DNA of 64,000 nucleotides from Tautonia sp040717455 (GTDB taxonomy: Bacteria; Planctomycetota; Planctomycetia; Isosphaerales; Isosphaeraceae). Position numbers and translations under genes: made by a program. This document shows, piece by piece, positions 39,985 to 50,600 of this stretch. The notes under the pieces were generated by a model. The model worked only from the letters and a program-made list of their open reading frames with translations, was not told the origin of the DNA and did no database searches. The stretch covers positions 1-64,000 of the forward strand of contig NZ_JBFEFH010000013.1 in assembly GCF_040717455.1 (NCBI RefSeq). Reading direction: 5' to 3'. The stretch's first letter is position 1. Each line of letters opens with the position of its first letter.

Positions 39985-40410
39985 ACCTTCACTCGCCCGG
40001 ATCGCGGAGCCGACATGCTCAAAATTCGATCTGTTCGATCTGGCTGCCGCCGGGATCGCGTTCCGTGACGACGCAGGCCGGGGCGACGAATTCCAACGCC
40101 CTCCGGTGCCAGTTGGCCACCCAGGCCGGTCACGCCGGAGTCTCCCCCCGGGTCGTCCAACGTCTGATGAGGCATTCGACGCTGGAACTGACCGGACGCT
40201 ACACGAGGTCCCGGGCCGTCGATCTGGAAGGGGCCGCCGCCGCGCCGCCTTCCCTCCGCCCCGATCTTCCGAGCCCCGAGGGGCAGGCCGCGACCGGGAC
40301 CGACGGACGCATCAGCGAACGCTTTGCCCACTATTTGCCCACCGGAGGGGACGGAACACGTCGGACACTGTCGGTTACCGGCGAGAACGCCGATGCATTC
40401 TTCTCCGCTG
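39985..40410 (+). pseudogene. Remnant of a tyrosine recombinase (phage-type integrase)
   Basis: Only the C-terminal catalytic part can be read, and only by changing frame. RPDRGADMLK is in one frame (to about 40024), DLAAAGIAFRDDAGRGDEF is in a second (about 40034-40092), and NALRCQLATQAGHAGVSPRVVQRLMRHSTLELTGRYTR is in a third (from about 40092). The last segment carries the conserved ALR arginine, the MRHST histidine and the RYT tyrosine; the usual His before ALR is Asn. So there are at least two frameshifts and no N-terminal half. The remnant points toward the 3' end of the tRNA gene 70-100 bp further on, which is the arrangement left by tRNA-targeting integrases. Boundaries are approximate. 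Confidence 0.72.
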
Positions 40411-40421
40411 CCGATCGGCGC

Positions 40422-40457
40422 AAAGAGAACCCCGAGAAGCCTTTCGACGTCTCGGGG
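40422..40457 (-). terminator. Intrinsic terminator of the tRNA gene
   Basis: On the minus strand CCCCGAGA (40457-40450) and TCTCGGGG (40437-40430) make an 8-bp stem with a 12-nt loop, followed directly by TTCTCTTTG. It starts 27 bp after the tRNA 3' end and is the best T-tailed terminator seen in the window. Confidence 0.65.
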
Positions 40458-40483
40458 CGGGGGATATCGCAAGCTGTCCTCAG

Positions 40484-40557
40484 TAGCGGCGGAGGGACTC
40501 GAACCCCCGACACGCGGATTATGATTCCGCTGCTCTAACCAACTGAGCTACGCCGCC
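40484..40557 (-). tRNA. tRNA with CAU anticodon (elongator Met, possibly Ile2)
   Basis: A 74-nt cloverleaf reads on the minus strand from 40557. The acceptor stem GGCGGCG pairs with CGCCGCT (closing pair G1-U72), the D stem is GCTC/GAGC, the anticodon stem is GCGGA/TCCGC with loop ATCATAA (anticodon at 40523-40521), the variable loop is GTGTC, the T arm is GGGGG-TTCGAGT-CCCTC, and the discriminator is A73. CCA is not encoded. The anticodon stem lacks the GGG/CCC of initiator tRNA, so it is elongator Met or the lysidine-modified Ile2 type. It has its own promoter and terminator. Confidence 0.93.
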
Positions 40558-40604
40558 AACACCGGTCGAAAACACAGGAGAGCGATCGACTGTTGAGTTG
40601 GAGG

Positions 40605-40633
40605 ATCATACGGCAAGCGAAGCCGTTTTTCAA
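40605..40633 (-). promoter_or_regulatory. Sigma70-type promoter of the tRNA gene
   Basis: TTGAAA (40633-40628) and TATGAT (40610-40605) are each 5 of 6 matches to consensus with an exact 17-nt spacer. Transcription would start near 40598, about 40 nt before the mature tRNA 5' end at 40557. Confidence 0.65.
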
Positions 40634-41297
40634 CACCCACGCCGACCAGTTCTGGAAAGGCAACCGAGCACCGAGGAAGGCAACAGGGCCGGGAGGTGCG
40701 GTGGGGCGGGCCAGGGCGGCGAACTCCCTGTCGGACTCGTCGAGAAATCTCACCGCGACGATCCCAAGCGGGCGCGGGATGACCAGGAAAAACCCCAGGT
40801 GTTGATCGGACTCGACAACGTGTACAAAAAATCTGTAGTACCCCCTTGCGAGCCATCGAGGGCCACGATACAAGAGTGGGCGTCGAGCCAATCGACGGAT
40901 CAGTAACAGACAGGAGTCCAGGTCTAGCTCGACGCTTCGGCGTCGGGGGCGGCGTTGCGCCGCCCGTGGAAACGATCCGCTTCGCATCACAACGAAGGCT
41001 GTTTCAGGCCCGCTGATCGCCCCGGGGGTGATTACCTCGTCGGCGGGCCTGGTCCAACCGCGCCGATCGCGGTTCCGCCGACGAGGTAATCACCCCCGGG
41101 GCGGCGGGCCAGTGAGCCTTCGATGTCCCAGGTCTGGTGGTAGACGCTCCTGTGTCATCCGTTGCCGATCCGGGCGAGACGAGTCTTCGGTTTGGGCGGC
41201 CCGGCCAGTCTCAAACGCTGGCCGGGTTGTCCAAATCGAACGACATCTTTTGACGTGCCATCAACCATCCTGATCCGGCTCGACGGAGCGTACCGCC
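40634..41297. other. Gene-poor stretch between the tRNA promoter and the HEAT-BRCT gene
   Basis: I see no credible coding sequence in these 660 bp. A small hairpin GGGCGGCG-TTG-CGCCGCCC is at 40947-40965, and the large nested inverted repeat, listed separately, fills 40993-41122. The promoter of the three-gene unit that starts at 41298 should lie in the last part, 41123-41290; no clear -35/-10 pair stands out. Confidence 0.4.
40993..41122. repeat. Nested inverted repeat of about 130 bp (cruciform-forming)
   Basis: The core is a perfect 29-bp inverted repeat: 41018-41046 pairs with 41075-41103, with GTGATTACCTCG in the left arm. Inside it AACCGCG (41056-41062) pairs with CGCGGTT (41068-41074) over a 5-nt loop. 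Outside it GGCCCGC (41007-41013) pairs with GCGGGCC (41104-41110) across a 4-nt bulge, and CGAAGGCT (40993-41000) pairs with AGCCTTCG (41115-41122). The total is 51 paired positions on each side of one axis. It could be a miniature mobile element, a recombination or replication site, or a structured transcript. Confidence 0.75.
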
Positions 41298-44200
41298 GTG
41301 GCGATTCGACGCACGATCGACGACGTACGCCGAGCCTGGGAGGCTCGCGACCCGATCCTCGTGGATCTCATCGTCGCGATCGCCTCGGAGCCCGACCCCG
41401 AACCCGAGGCTCCGCTCCGAGACGGAGCACCGACGTTCGATCGCGTTCTTGCCGAGACACAAACCCGCGCGTTTCGCAAGAAATCGCCGGATCAGCAGCG
41501 GATCGAGCGCACCCAACGCATCGCGGCGGTCGAAGCCCCAGACGCCGAGGTGCCGCTGCCCGACCGCCTGATGTTACACGAGGTCATCTCCCGCCTCTGG
41601 ACCGAGAACTCTCCGTTCGCCCGTTCCTGCCTCCTTCGCCTCATCGACACGGTCCCATTAACTTACGGCCCCTGGCGAGCCTTCAAGCGCATTTTCAAAG
41701 AGGCAGAGGCCCAGCACGACCTGGAACTCTTCGCCGCTCTCGTGGCCCGATTCGACGTGGCCTATGCCACCCACGACCACGCCATCAGCCGACGGACGAT
41801 AGCATACCTCGTGCGACGGGGCTGGAGATGGCTCCGGAGGATCGGCCAGGCCATGCCGGTGGCCTATCCCGATGCCGCGTCGGCCGTGCTGGCACGCTAT
41901 CCGGAATCCTGGGGGACCTGGCGAGCTCGCACCGAAGGATCGTGGGTCTACAACCACCTGCTGTATCACGGCTCCAGCACGCGAGCCGGCTCGAAGCCAT
42001 ACAACCGGAGTCGCTTCGTGTTCGGAGCGACCCAGAAGGATCCGTTAACCACCCGAGCCTTCCCCGAGCATTGGCGACGTAGCCCGCGCCCCTTGTTCGG
42101 ATTACTGGAGCGGGCCCGTTGCAACGTGGTCCGGGCTCACGCCGCCGAGGCCCTGAAGAAGGACTTCCGGGCCGCCTTGCGCGAGGTCGAACCGGCCTGG
42201 GTCGTCCGGCTGATCGACTCGCCCAGCGAGGCGGTCCACGGATTCGTCGTCTGGATCCTCGGCAACGTGCCGAAGTTCGAGCAAGGGAGCTTCCGCGACC
42301 TTGGCTTGCATGAGCCGGTCCTTCGCCTGTTCGAATCCCCGAGCGAGGAGGCGCGATCGTATGCTGCCTCGTACGCCCGGACGCACGCCCGCGACCTCCC
42401 CGTCGCCACCCTGATCCGCCTGGCCGACAACTCCAGCGAGGTCGTCCGGAAACTCGCCGGCGACCTCCTCGGCGAACGCGACCCGAGGCGAGACGTCGGC
42501 CTCGACGCCTGGGGGCGCCTGCTCGAAACCGAACACGGCCACGACTTCGCCGCCGCGGCGCTCCGCAAGCATTTCGGCCCGAAGGAGCTGACGCCCGAGT
42601 GGTTCGCCGACCGCCTCTTCTCCCCGAGCGACGAGGCGTTTGAGTTCGTCTCGGAACTCTTCCCGAAGATTCACTCTCCCAAGGCGCTGGGAGACGCCTA
42701 TTTCCGCGAGCTGATCGCCCGAGACGACCGGACGGCGGAGGAGCCCGCCGGCGACGTGGTCGGCTTCGCGATGGACCACCTCGCCCGGTTCGATCCCAAC
42801 GCGTTCGACCCCGAATTCCTCTCCCTGCTGCTCCTCCGCCCCGGCACCTCATGGGAAACCGCCGACTGGATCGACGAAGGGCGGCTCAAGGCCGCCTCGA
42901 TCCCCCTCGACCTGCTCAAGGCGCTGGCATTCCATCCCGATTGGGATGACCACCCCGCCGTCCGCAAGGCCCGCACCATCGGCAAACGGTGGGGGGGCGA
43001 ACTGGCCTTCGACGAAGATCTGGCCGATCGGGTCCTGGCCTGGCTCCGCGACGTCAGGCGCTTCCTGCCGGCCGACCTCGGATTCGACTGGCTCATGACC
43101 CTCGTCCGGCGGGCCGAGCCTCGCTATCACGATTTCGCCGTCGAGGTCATGATCAAGGGCTTCGTCCCGGCGGACTTCGCCCCCTCCGAGCCCTCCCCTC
43201 ACGCCGAGAGCGGCTCGTCGCCCGAGCAGGAAGTCGCCGTCGATTTCGGCGGGGCCTCGTTCCTCTTCACCGGCAAGCTGGCCACGATGCAGCGCAAGGA
43301 AGCCGAGGGGAAGGTCCGCAACGCCGGCGGGTCGGTCGGCTCGGGAGTGACGGCCAAGCTGCATTACCTCGTCATCGGCGACGAGGGCTCACCTCTGTAC
43401 GGGAACGGGAAGAAAGGGTCGAAGCAGGTCAAGGCCGAGCAACTGAACGCCGAAGGGGCAAACATCCGGATTATCTCCGAGACCGCCTTCCTCCAGATGC
43501 TCACCGGCCGCACTCGCGAGGTCTCGGCCGACGCCACCTTGCTCGGCTGCGAGCGGCTCTGGCAACTGGCCATCGGCGGCGGGGCCGAGGACGCCAGGCT
43601 CGGCCAGTTCGCCCGAAAATACCTGAGGCGGCATCGCCCCGAGATGGCCCTCGACGAGACCGACCGGCCTGTCGACCCCGGTGCCGAGGTGCCCGACGAA
43701 TTCCTGACCTTCGACCGTGTCCGCCCGTTGTTCTCCGAGTCGAGAGAGCCGCTTCGATCCTTCGCCCTGGCGATCGCCCGCTACGAGTTCGCCCGCTGGT
43801 CCCCCTCCGGCCCCGATCTGGTCCGCCTCGCCGAGGCCCCCTTCGCCGACGTCCGCCGCTTCGTGGCCGAAGCACTGCTGGCCGAGCCAGTCCCCGAGGC
43901 TCGCCGCTACCGGATCGACCCCGACTCCCTCAGCCCGGCCGCCGTCTATCGCTTCTGCGAGTCGAGCGACGACGCCACCCGCGCCCTCGGCCTGAAGTTG
44001 ATCGCCAGGTCCCCTCGGCTTCGACTCCCTCAGGAACTTTACCGCCTGACCGAGAGCCCCGACCGCGCCGTCCGGGCCTTCGTCCTCCGAGCCCTGTGGT
44101 CGCTCTACCGCGATCGGCATGTGACGGAGGGCTGGTCCCCCTTCGTCGCGCCGAAGCCGACCATCGGCCCGGTCGCCCGCAAGAAAGCAGCCGAGGCCGT

Positions 44201-44609
44201 CATCGCCCGGGGGTCCGGTCCGCCCGCCCGTCCCGAGCAGCCCCCGTCGACGGCGGCTCTCATGAGCGACCTCCTGCGCCGGATGCTCTTCGAACTGCCT
44301 CCCGGTCGGCCCGGTCGCCGACCGGCCTCGACCGATGACGGCGGGACCGGTGACGGGTTCGATCGCCTTCGCCCCCTCTCGAACCGCCTGGCGAAGCTCG
44401 CGATCATCGAGACGTTGCGCGATCTGGCGATCGAGGACGGGGGCTTTGCCCGCGCGGCCTTGCCACCGCTGATCGAGTTTCTGGCGTCGCATGGGAAGAG
44501 CGAACACGCCGCCTGCCTGATCGCCGTCACCCGCATTCGCCTCGCCCACCCCGGTCTGCCAGACCTCGGGGAGGCCCCGGCAGCCCTCGGCAAGGAGACC
44601 GCCTCGTGA
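41298..44609 (+). CDS. HEAT-type repeat protein with internal BRCT domain
   Basis: This 1103-residue protein is mainly alpha-helical. Degenerate HEAT-like repeats can be read from about residue 270 (SPSEAVHGFVVWILG, SPSEEARSYAASYAR, NSSEVVRKLAGDLLG) and again from about residue 790. A BRCT domain interrupts them at residues 646-735: FLFTGKLATMQRKEAEGKVRN, AGGSVGSGVTAKLHYLVIGD and a late IRIISETAFLQML, like the C-terminus of bacterial DNA ligase. BRCT domains bind phosphoproteins or DNA ends. The GTG start has GGAG 9 nt upstream. The gene overlaps the next by 4 bp (GTGA), so it is the first of a coupled three-gene unit. No catalytic motif is visible. Confidence 0.82.
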   Translation: MAIRRTIDDVRRAWEARDPILVDLIVAIASEPDPEPEAPLRDGAPTFDRVLAETQTRAFRKKSPDQQRIERTQRIAAVEAPDAEVPLPDRLMLHEVISRLWTENSPFARSCLLRLIDTVPLTYGPWRAFKRIFKEAEAQHDLELFAALVARFDVAYATHDHAISRRTIAYLVRRGWRWLRRIGQAMPVAYPDAASAVLARYPESWGTWRARTEGSWVYNHLLYHGSSTRAGSKPYNRSRFVFGATQKDPLTTRAFPEHWRRSPRPLFGLLERARCNVVRAHAAEALKKDFRAALREVEPAWVVRLIDSPSEAVHGFVVWILGNVPKFEQGSFRDLGLHEPVLRLFESPSEEARSYAASYARTHARDLPVATLIRLADNSSEVVRKLAGDLLGERDPRRDVGLDAWGRLLETEHGHDFAAAALRKHFGPKELTPEWFADRLFSPSDEAFEFVSELFPKIHSPKALGDAYFRELIARDDRTAEEPAGDVVGFAMDHLARFDPNAFDPEFLSLLLLRPGTSWETADWIDEGRLKAASIPLDLLKALAFHPDWDDHPAVRKARTIGKRWGGELAFDEDLADRVLAWLRDVRRFLPADLGFDWLMTLVRRAEPRYHDFAVEVMIKGFVPADFAPSEPSPHAESGSSPEQEVAVDFGGASFLFTGKLATMQRKEAEGKVRNAGGSVGSGVTAKLHYLVIGDEGSPLYGNGKKGSKQVKAEQLNAEGANIRIISETAFLQMLTGRTREVSADATLLGCERLWQLAIGGGAEDARLGQFARKYLRRHRPEMALDETDRPVDPGAEVPDEFLTFDRVRPLFSESREPLRSFALAIARYEFARWSPSGPDLVRLAEAPFADVRRFVAEALLAEPVPEARRYRIDPDSLSPAAVYRFCESSDDATRALGLKLIARSPRLRLPQELYRLTESPDRAVRAFVLRALWSLYRDRHVTEGWSPFVAPKPTIGPVARKKAAEAVIARGSGPPARPEQPPSTAALMSDLLRRMLFELPPGRPGRRPASTDDGGTGDGFDRLRPLSNRLAKLAIIETLRDLAIEDGGFARAALPPLIEFLASHGKSEHAACLIAVTRIRLAHPGLPDLGEAPAALGKETAS

Positions 44610-47600
44610 GCGTCCAGGAATCGTACCTGACGTACCGGGGAGCGATCCGGGCACTGGCCTCCTCGGGCAAGTGGCTCGCCTTCGTCACCGAGCATCCCGA
44701 AGGCCGGCCGACTGCCCTCTACCGCCTCGATTGCGAATCGCTGAACCTTTCCAGCGATCCCATCCCGACCGGAGCCCGGTCGCTGTGCCCGATCGACGAC
44801 GAGCTCTGGATCGGCGGCACCGATGGCAGTTGCTACCGCGGGTCGCTCCAGGGCGGGCCGCCGAGCCGGGCCTTCACGTCCTCGGGCGGCCCCCTCGTCG
44901 CGCTCGTCCCCCTATCGGACAACCGGCTGGCCATCGCGTCGGGGCCGACCCTCACGATCGCCGAGATCAAGAAATCCAAGCTCAATCCGCTTCAAACGCT
45001 CGACCTCCCGGCCGAGATCACCAGCCTGGCCAGCGATCCGACCGGCTTCTGGCTCGTCGCGGGAACACGCAAGGGAGACGTCACCGTCTTCTCCGCCGAA
45101 GGCCGCGACGACTTCATCCTCAGCGAGTCGGGCAAGCTCCACGAGGGAGCCGTCTCGGCCTTGCTGTTCGAGCGTGATGAGCTGCGATTCCTCTCGGCCG
45201 GGGCCGACCGGAAGCTCCTCTCGACGCTGGCCCGGGGAACCCTCGAACCGGAAGATCGGGGCAAGAGCAACGCGCACGACGAGCTGATCACGAGCATCAT
45301 CTGGGCCCCCGGGGATCGCTTCCTCACCGGATCGCTCGATGCGACCGTGAAGACCTGGCCCCGCTCCGGGGGCAGCCGCCCGGCGACCTTGAAAGACGGC
45401 GTGGCGAAGGTGAAAGCCCTGGCAGTCGTGACGGTCCACGAACGCCCCCGCCTGGTCATTGCCTGCGAGGACAATACGCTCCGCCTCGTGGTGCTCGATG
45501 CCGCCGGCAAGTTCGGCGACGCCACCGCCCGCCTCTCCGACGGGGTCGCGCGGGCTCGGCATGAACTCTCGCAAAGCGACCCCCGACGCCGAGAAGCGGC
45601 GCTCGCCGCGCTTTCCGGAGACGCGGATTCTGCCGCCGTCGAACTGCTCGCCGAGCATTGCCGCGTCGACGTCGATCCGGAGCTCCGCCTCGACGCCGCC
45701 CGGCGTCTCGGCCAGGCCGATCATCCTCGCGTCGTGCCCCTGCTCGAAGGCCTGCTCGATCACCCGGACGAGCGGATCCGCGTCCTCGTCTTCGAGCAAC
45801 TCCGCGCGCGGGCCGACGCCAGCGATCTCCGCCCCATCGATCTCGCCCTGAAGACCAACCACCCCGAGATCGGCCGCCTGGCCGTTCAGGCACTCGAACC
45901 GCTCGCCTGGCGCGACGAACAGGCCCTCGATCGCCTGCTGGCCACGCTCGACGCCCGCCAGTGGGACGTCCGCCGCTCGGCCGCCGAGTCCCTGGAAGCC
46001 ATCCATGCCCCCGATGCTCCCGAACCCAATTTGATCGCGCTCGGCTCGAAGCACGCCGACGTCCGGCGATGGGCCCTCGTGCGGTTACTCCATCGGGACC
46101 TGCTCGACCGACCCGAGGTCGCCACCGCGCTTCGTCGCCGCTCGGACGACCGCGACGCCGATGTTCGCGGCGTGGCTTTTGTGTTGATGCTTCATACCCG
46201 CCCCCGCCTCCTCGCCACCCTTCGGCAGCGCGACCCGGAGCTGAATCGTCAGCTCACCGACCTCGCCAACGCTCCCGACGGGGCAGGGCAGGGGGGGGCG
46301 GCCGAATCCTCCGGCCCATCGAAGCCGAAGGGAAAGCCCCGGGTCACGGCGCTCCCGAAAAAAGCGGCCAGGGCGGGCACTGGGGCCGATTCGTCAGCCG
46401 ACCTCACCGCCGACGATCTCGCTCCCTTGCTCAACGCCTCGGCGAGCCGGTCGCTCGACACCTCCCTCCGGGGTGCTCGCGGCCTGGCCCTGCTGGGTGA
46501 TTCGAGGGCCTTCGGCCTCCTGCTGCAGCTCAGTCGAGAGGCGGAACCCTCGGCCCGCGTCGAGGTTTGTCGCGCCCTGGCAGCCCTCGGAGACGACGCC
46601 GCCGGCCATCGCCTCCGGTCGCTAGTGCACGACGACGCCCCGGAAGTCCGCGACGCCGCCTTCTCCGCCCTCGCATCGATCGACGCCGATGCTCCCCTCC
46701 GCGCCGCCGAGGCCGGACTGAACGCCGATCACGACGACGTCCGCCGTCGCGGCCTCCAACTGCTGCTGGCCGAGGCTCGCAAGACGCCACCGAACTCGGC
46801 CGGCACCCCGATCGGCCGCCTCCTCGTCCGTGCCCTGAATGACGGGTCGCCTCCCATCCGGGCCGAGGCCTTCAAGGCCTCGCTGAACCTCCCCGCCGCC
46901 GGAGGAGGGGCCGGGGCGCTCCGCTTCGCCCGCCAGAGTATCCATGCCGACGTCCGCCGCGAGGTCCTCACCGAGGTCCTCGCCCAGCTTGCCCAACCCT
47001 GGGCCTGGGACCTCCTGATCGAGGCCTTCGACGATCCCGATCCCGAGCTCAGGGCCGATGCCTTCGCCGCCGCCTCGGCCAAGGACAAGGGGCTCGACGT
47101 GCTGGGGGCGGCCCTGAGCGCCCGCTTCGCCGACATACGCTCGAAAGCCGTTGCTGCCCTGGTCAAACGGCATTCGGCCAAGGCCCACGCGGTTCTCGCC
47201 CGGGCCATCAACGACGAGGACCGAGACGTCCGGCTCGCGGCCATCGACGCCCTGGTGTCGAGCGATGCGCGGTCGTTGCTCGCATCGGCCCTGGACGCGC
47301 CCCACTCCGACGTCCGCGTCCGAGCGGCTCGGGCACTGGCCCGGCACGGCGATCGGGTCGCCCTCGGGCCGCTCGTTTCCCTCTCGGCCGCCCCCGAGCC
47401 TGCCGAGTCGGAACGCCGCCCCGACTGGCTCGATCTGGCGGGGCTCGCCCTCGAGGGTCTTGCCGAGCTGGGAGACGCTGAGGCGGTGCTCCCCATTCTC
47501 CCCTTGCTCGACTCGACGCACCCCTCGCTTCGCAAAGGGGCCGCCGAGGTGCTCGTCTGGTGCGTCGATCCCGAGGCGATCGCCCCCCTCCGCCAGGCCC

Positions 47601-50600
47601 TCTCTCATGCCGACCCCAACATCAAGTACCGGGCCGCCATGGGCCTCGCCTTGCGAGGAGACGCATCCACCTCCCCCCTCATCGACTCGACCGAAGGGGC
47701 GAAGGTCCTCAGTCGCGACGAACGGCTCGCCACCGCGGTCGCCCTGGGAGCCTCGGGCGAAGGGCGGGTGGTCCTGGCCCTCGACGACGAGAAGGCAGCG
47801 ATCCGGCACCGTGCCCTCCTGCTCCTGATGCTTCGCGAGCGCAACGCCCCTGACGGCGACGCCGCCCGGCTCATCGCCGCCCTTTCGAGCCGATCGCCCC
47901 ACATCCGCCTCGTCGCCGCCGACGCCTTGCAATCCGCCCACGATCCGGACGCCTTGCTCGCCACGGCCACGCGACTCATCAACGACCGAGAAGAGCAAGC
48001 CGCCTGGACTCTCGCCGAGGAGGCCGTCGAGAGGCTCGCCGACCTGCTCGTCCTCGCCCCCCCCCTCGTCCGGGCGCGAGGGGTGATCCGCCTCCTCCCC
48101 CTGCTCGGCCCCGAGCAGAAGGAACAGGACGCCTTCGAGCTTGCCCTCGCCACCTTTTCCCGGCGATTCGGTCCTTCCGACCCCTCGGCGACACAGGACC
48201 GCCCGCCTTCTCAATCCGGGCCGGTCTCCGCCCTCGAACTCCGGGCCCGAGCCTTCGGGGCCTATGTCGGCCTCGCCCGAGAGCAGGCGATCCCCCCCTC
48301 ATCGGGCCGGTCGAAGAAGCGCCCGGTTCCCGCAAACCCGGCCGCCGAGGCGGCAGTTGCCCGCATCCGTCGCGCCGCCCTCGACCGACTGCAGGCGCTG
48401 GCCAAGGATGACCCGATCCTCACCCCCGCCGCTGTCCCGGTCATGCTCCAGGCCCTGTCCGACCCGAACCAGGTCGTCCGCGACACCGCCTTCGACCACC
48501 TGCGATCGCTCGGCACCGACGCCACGCGTCTTGGCGCGGAGGCGCTGGCGGCCGGCCCGACCGATGTGGGTGTTCGCGGCCTCGAATTGCTCAGCGGCAG
48601 CAAGGACGACCCGAGCGGCCAATCGGTGCTTGAGCAGGTCATGCTTGCTCGCAAGGACAACCTGGCGACCGAGGCCGCTCGACTGCTCGGCGCTCGGCGA
48701 GGCCGCACCATCGTCGCCGCCAGGGCCCTCGATGCCGCCTTCGAGCCGCTGCGATTGCTCGCCGTTTCCTGGCTCCAGGAGGCCGCCGAGTCCGACCCCG
48801 CCGCCCCGACCGCCCTGCGAGATGCCCTCGCCTCCCGCTTCGCCGCCGTCCGTCGCGCGGCCGCGTTCGCCCTGGCCGATCGCAAAGACCCCTCGGCGTT
48901 CGAGTCCCTGGTCCGTCTCCTGAAGGCCGCGGCCGAACCCTCGGATCGGCAGGCCGTGCTGCGGGCCTTCGAATCGCTCGGAGACTCCCGGGCCGCGGGC
49001 ATCTTCCTCGACCTGATCGAGGACGATCCCGCCGCCACCGCCCCCGCCGACACCTTCATCCCCGCCGCCGCCCGCTTCCGCCGGCCTGAGGACGCCGATC
49101 GCCTGCTCCGCCTGATGGAGCGACTGCCCAAGGCCCGCATGATCTGCTTCCAGGCCGCGCTCACGGTCAGCGGACACGACCAACCCATCGACGACCCCAG
49201 GGACGAACGCCCCGAGGATCGCCGATGGCTGGAGCAGCAACACCCCAGGGACGACGCGACCCTCGCCGCGCTGCTCGATCGCTGCCTCGCCCTCGGTGAG
49301 ACCCGCCTGATTCAGCGGGCCATCACCCCGGCACGCTGGGCCCTGGGATCGGCCGTCGACGAACCGCTCGGGCGAGCCTCTGCACATCCCGAAGAATGGC
49401 CCCGGCGCGAGGCGATCGAGGCCCTCGCCTGGCGGCTCCGCAAGCGCAACGGCCCGGCCGACCCCTTACTCAAGGCGCTCCAGCATCCCGACCCCGTCAC
49501 CCAGTTCCTCGCCGCCGAGGGGCTCGCCCTTGGTCGGCGGACCGAGGGGATCAGCGTCCTGCTCTCGGCCGTCGATTACCTCTCCGACCTCGCCCTCCGA
49601 CGCCGAGCCGTCGTCGCGCTCGGCGAGCTGGAAGACCCGAGGGCCTTCGACCGCATCCTGCAACTCGCCGGTGAATCCGGCCACGCCCTGCAAGATGTCG
49701 CCGCCGAGGCCATCGGCCACCTCGGCCGCGGCCCCCGGTCGGCCGACGTCTTCAAGCTCCTCGATCGCCAGACCCGATCCCCCGGCAGCGTCGCCGCGAT
49801 GGCCCTGCGGGGCCTCCGGTGGCTCGGGACCCGAGAGGCCTGGGCCAGGGTGCGCGAGCTTGCCGACCCGGGGACCCATGGCGAGCAGGCTCGTCCCGAC
49901 CTCGTCCCGATCGCCCTCGACCTGCTCGCCTTCGATGACGAACCGGCCACGCGTGACCTCCTGCTTCGTCATCTCCGCGAAACCGGCTGGCCCGAATCCT
50001 ACATCGCGCTCCGGAGCGCCCGGAAACTGTTCGGCCCCGACGCGATCGAACCCGACGAGGCCGCCGTTCAGAATCCGTTCGATGCGTTCGGACTGGGCCG
50101 GTCCACCTGGTCCGATCTCCAGAAACGATTCGACATCCCCCTGGCCGAGCCGCTCGATCGGCTCCGCGAACGGGGCGACCCGGCCCGGCTCTTCGCGCTC
50201 ATCCCGCATTGCCAGGAGACCAATGCCCGGGCGATCGGTGCCATCCTGCTCGATCTCCCCGAACCTCCCCTCGCCGAGGCCCGCGCCGCCATCGATTCCG
50301 AGCATGCCGCCGCGGTCGCCACCGCGGCCCAGGTCCTCGGCCGGACCCAGGACACGACGTCCGGCCCGAAGATTGCCAGTGCGCTCTCACGATGGACCGC
50401 GTCCCGAGCGGCAGCCAGTCGGGTCGAAACCCGAGTTGCCGGCCCCCGCCGCGACGACGACGCCCGTCTGATCGCCGCGCTTGCCTGGGCGGCGGGACGG
50501 ACCGAATCGGCGGCCGACGAGTTGATCCAGCTCATCGCCTCGGAACGCTCAAGCGATCCCGATCAGGCCGATCCGGGCATCCTCCGATCGGCCGTCGAGG

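Noticed and set aside
40065..40538. Reading the integrase segment as an intact 157-residue gene
   Set aside because: It lacks the N-terminal half, homologous sequence continues in other frames upstream, and its 3' end runs through the tRNA terminator and the tRNA itself.
40484..40557. Initiator tRNA-fMet as identity of the tRNA
   Set aside because: The anticodon stem is GCGGA/TCCGC, without the three G-C pairs diagnostic of initiator tRNA.
40535..40990. 151-codon minus-strand frame with some hydrophobic stretches
   Set aside because: It overlaps the tRNA gene and its promoter, has no recognisable motif, and lies in a stretch that otherwise looks non-coding.
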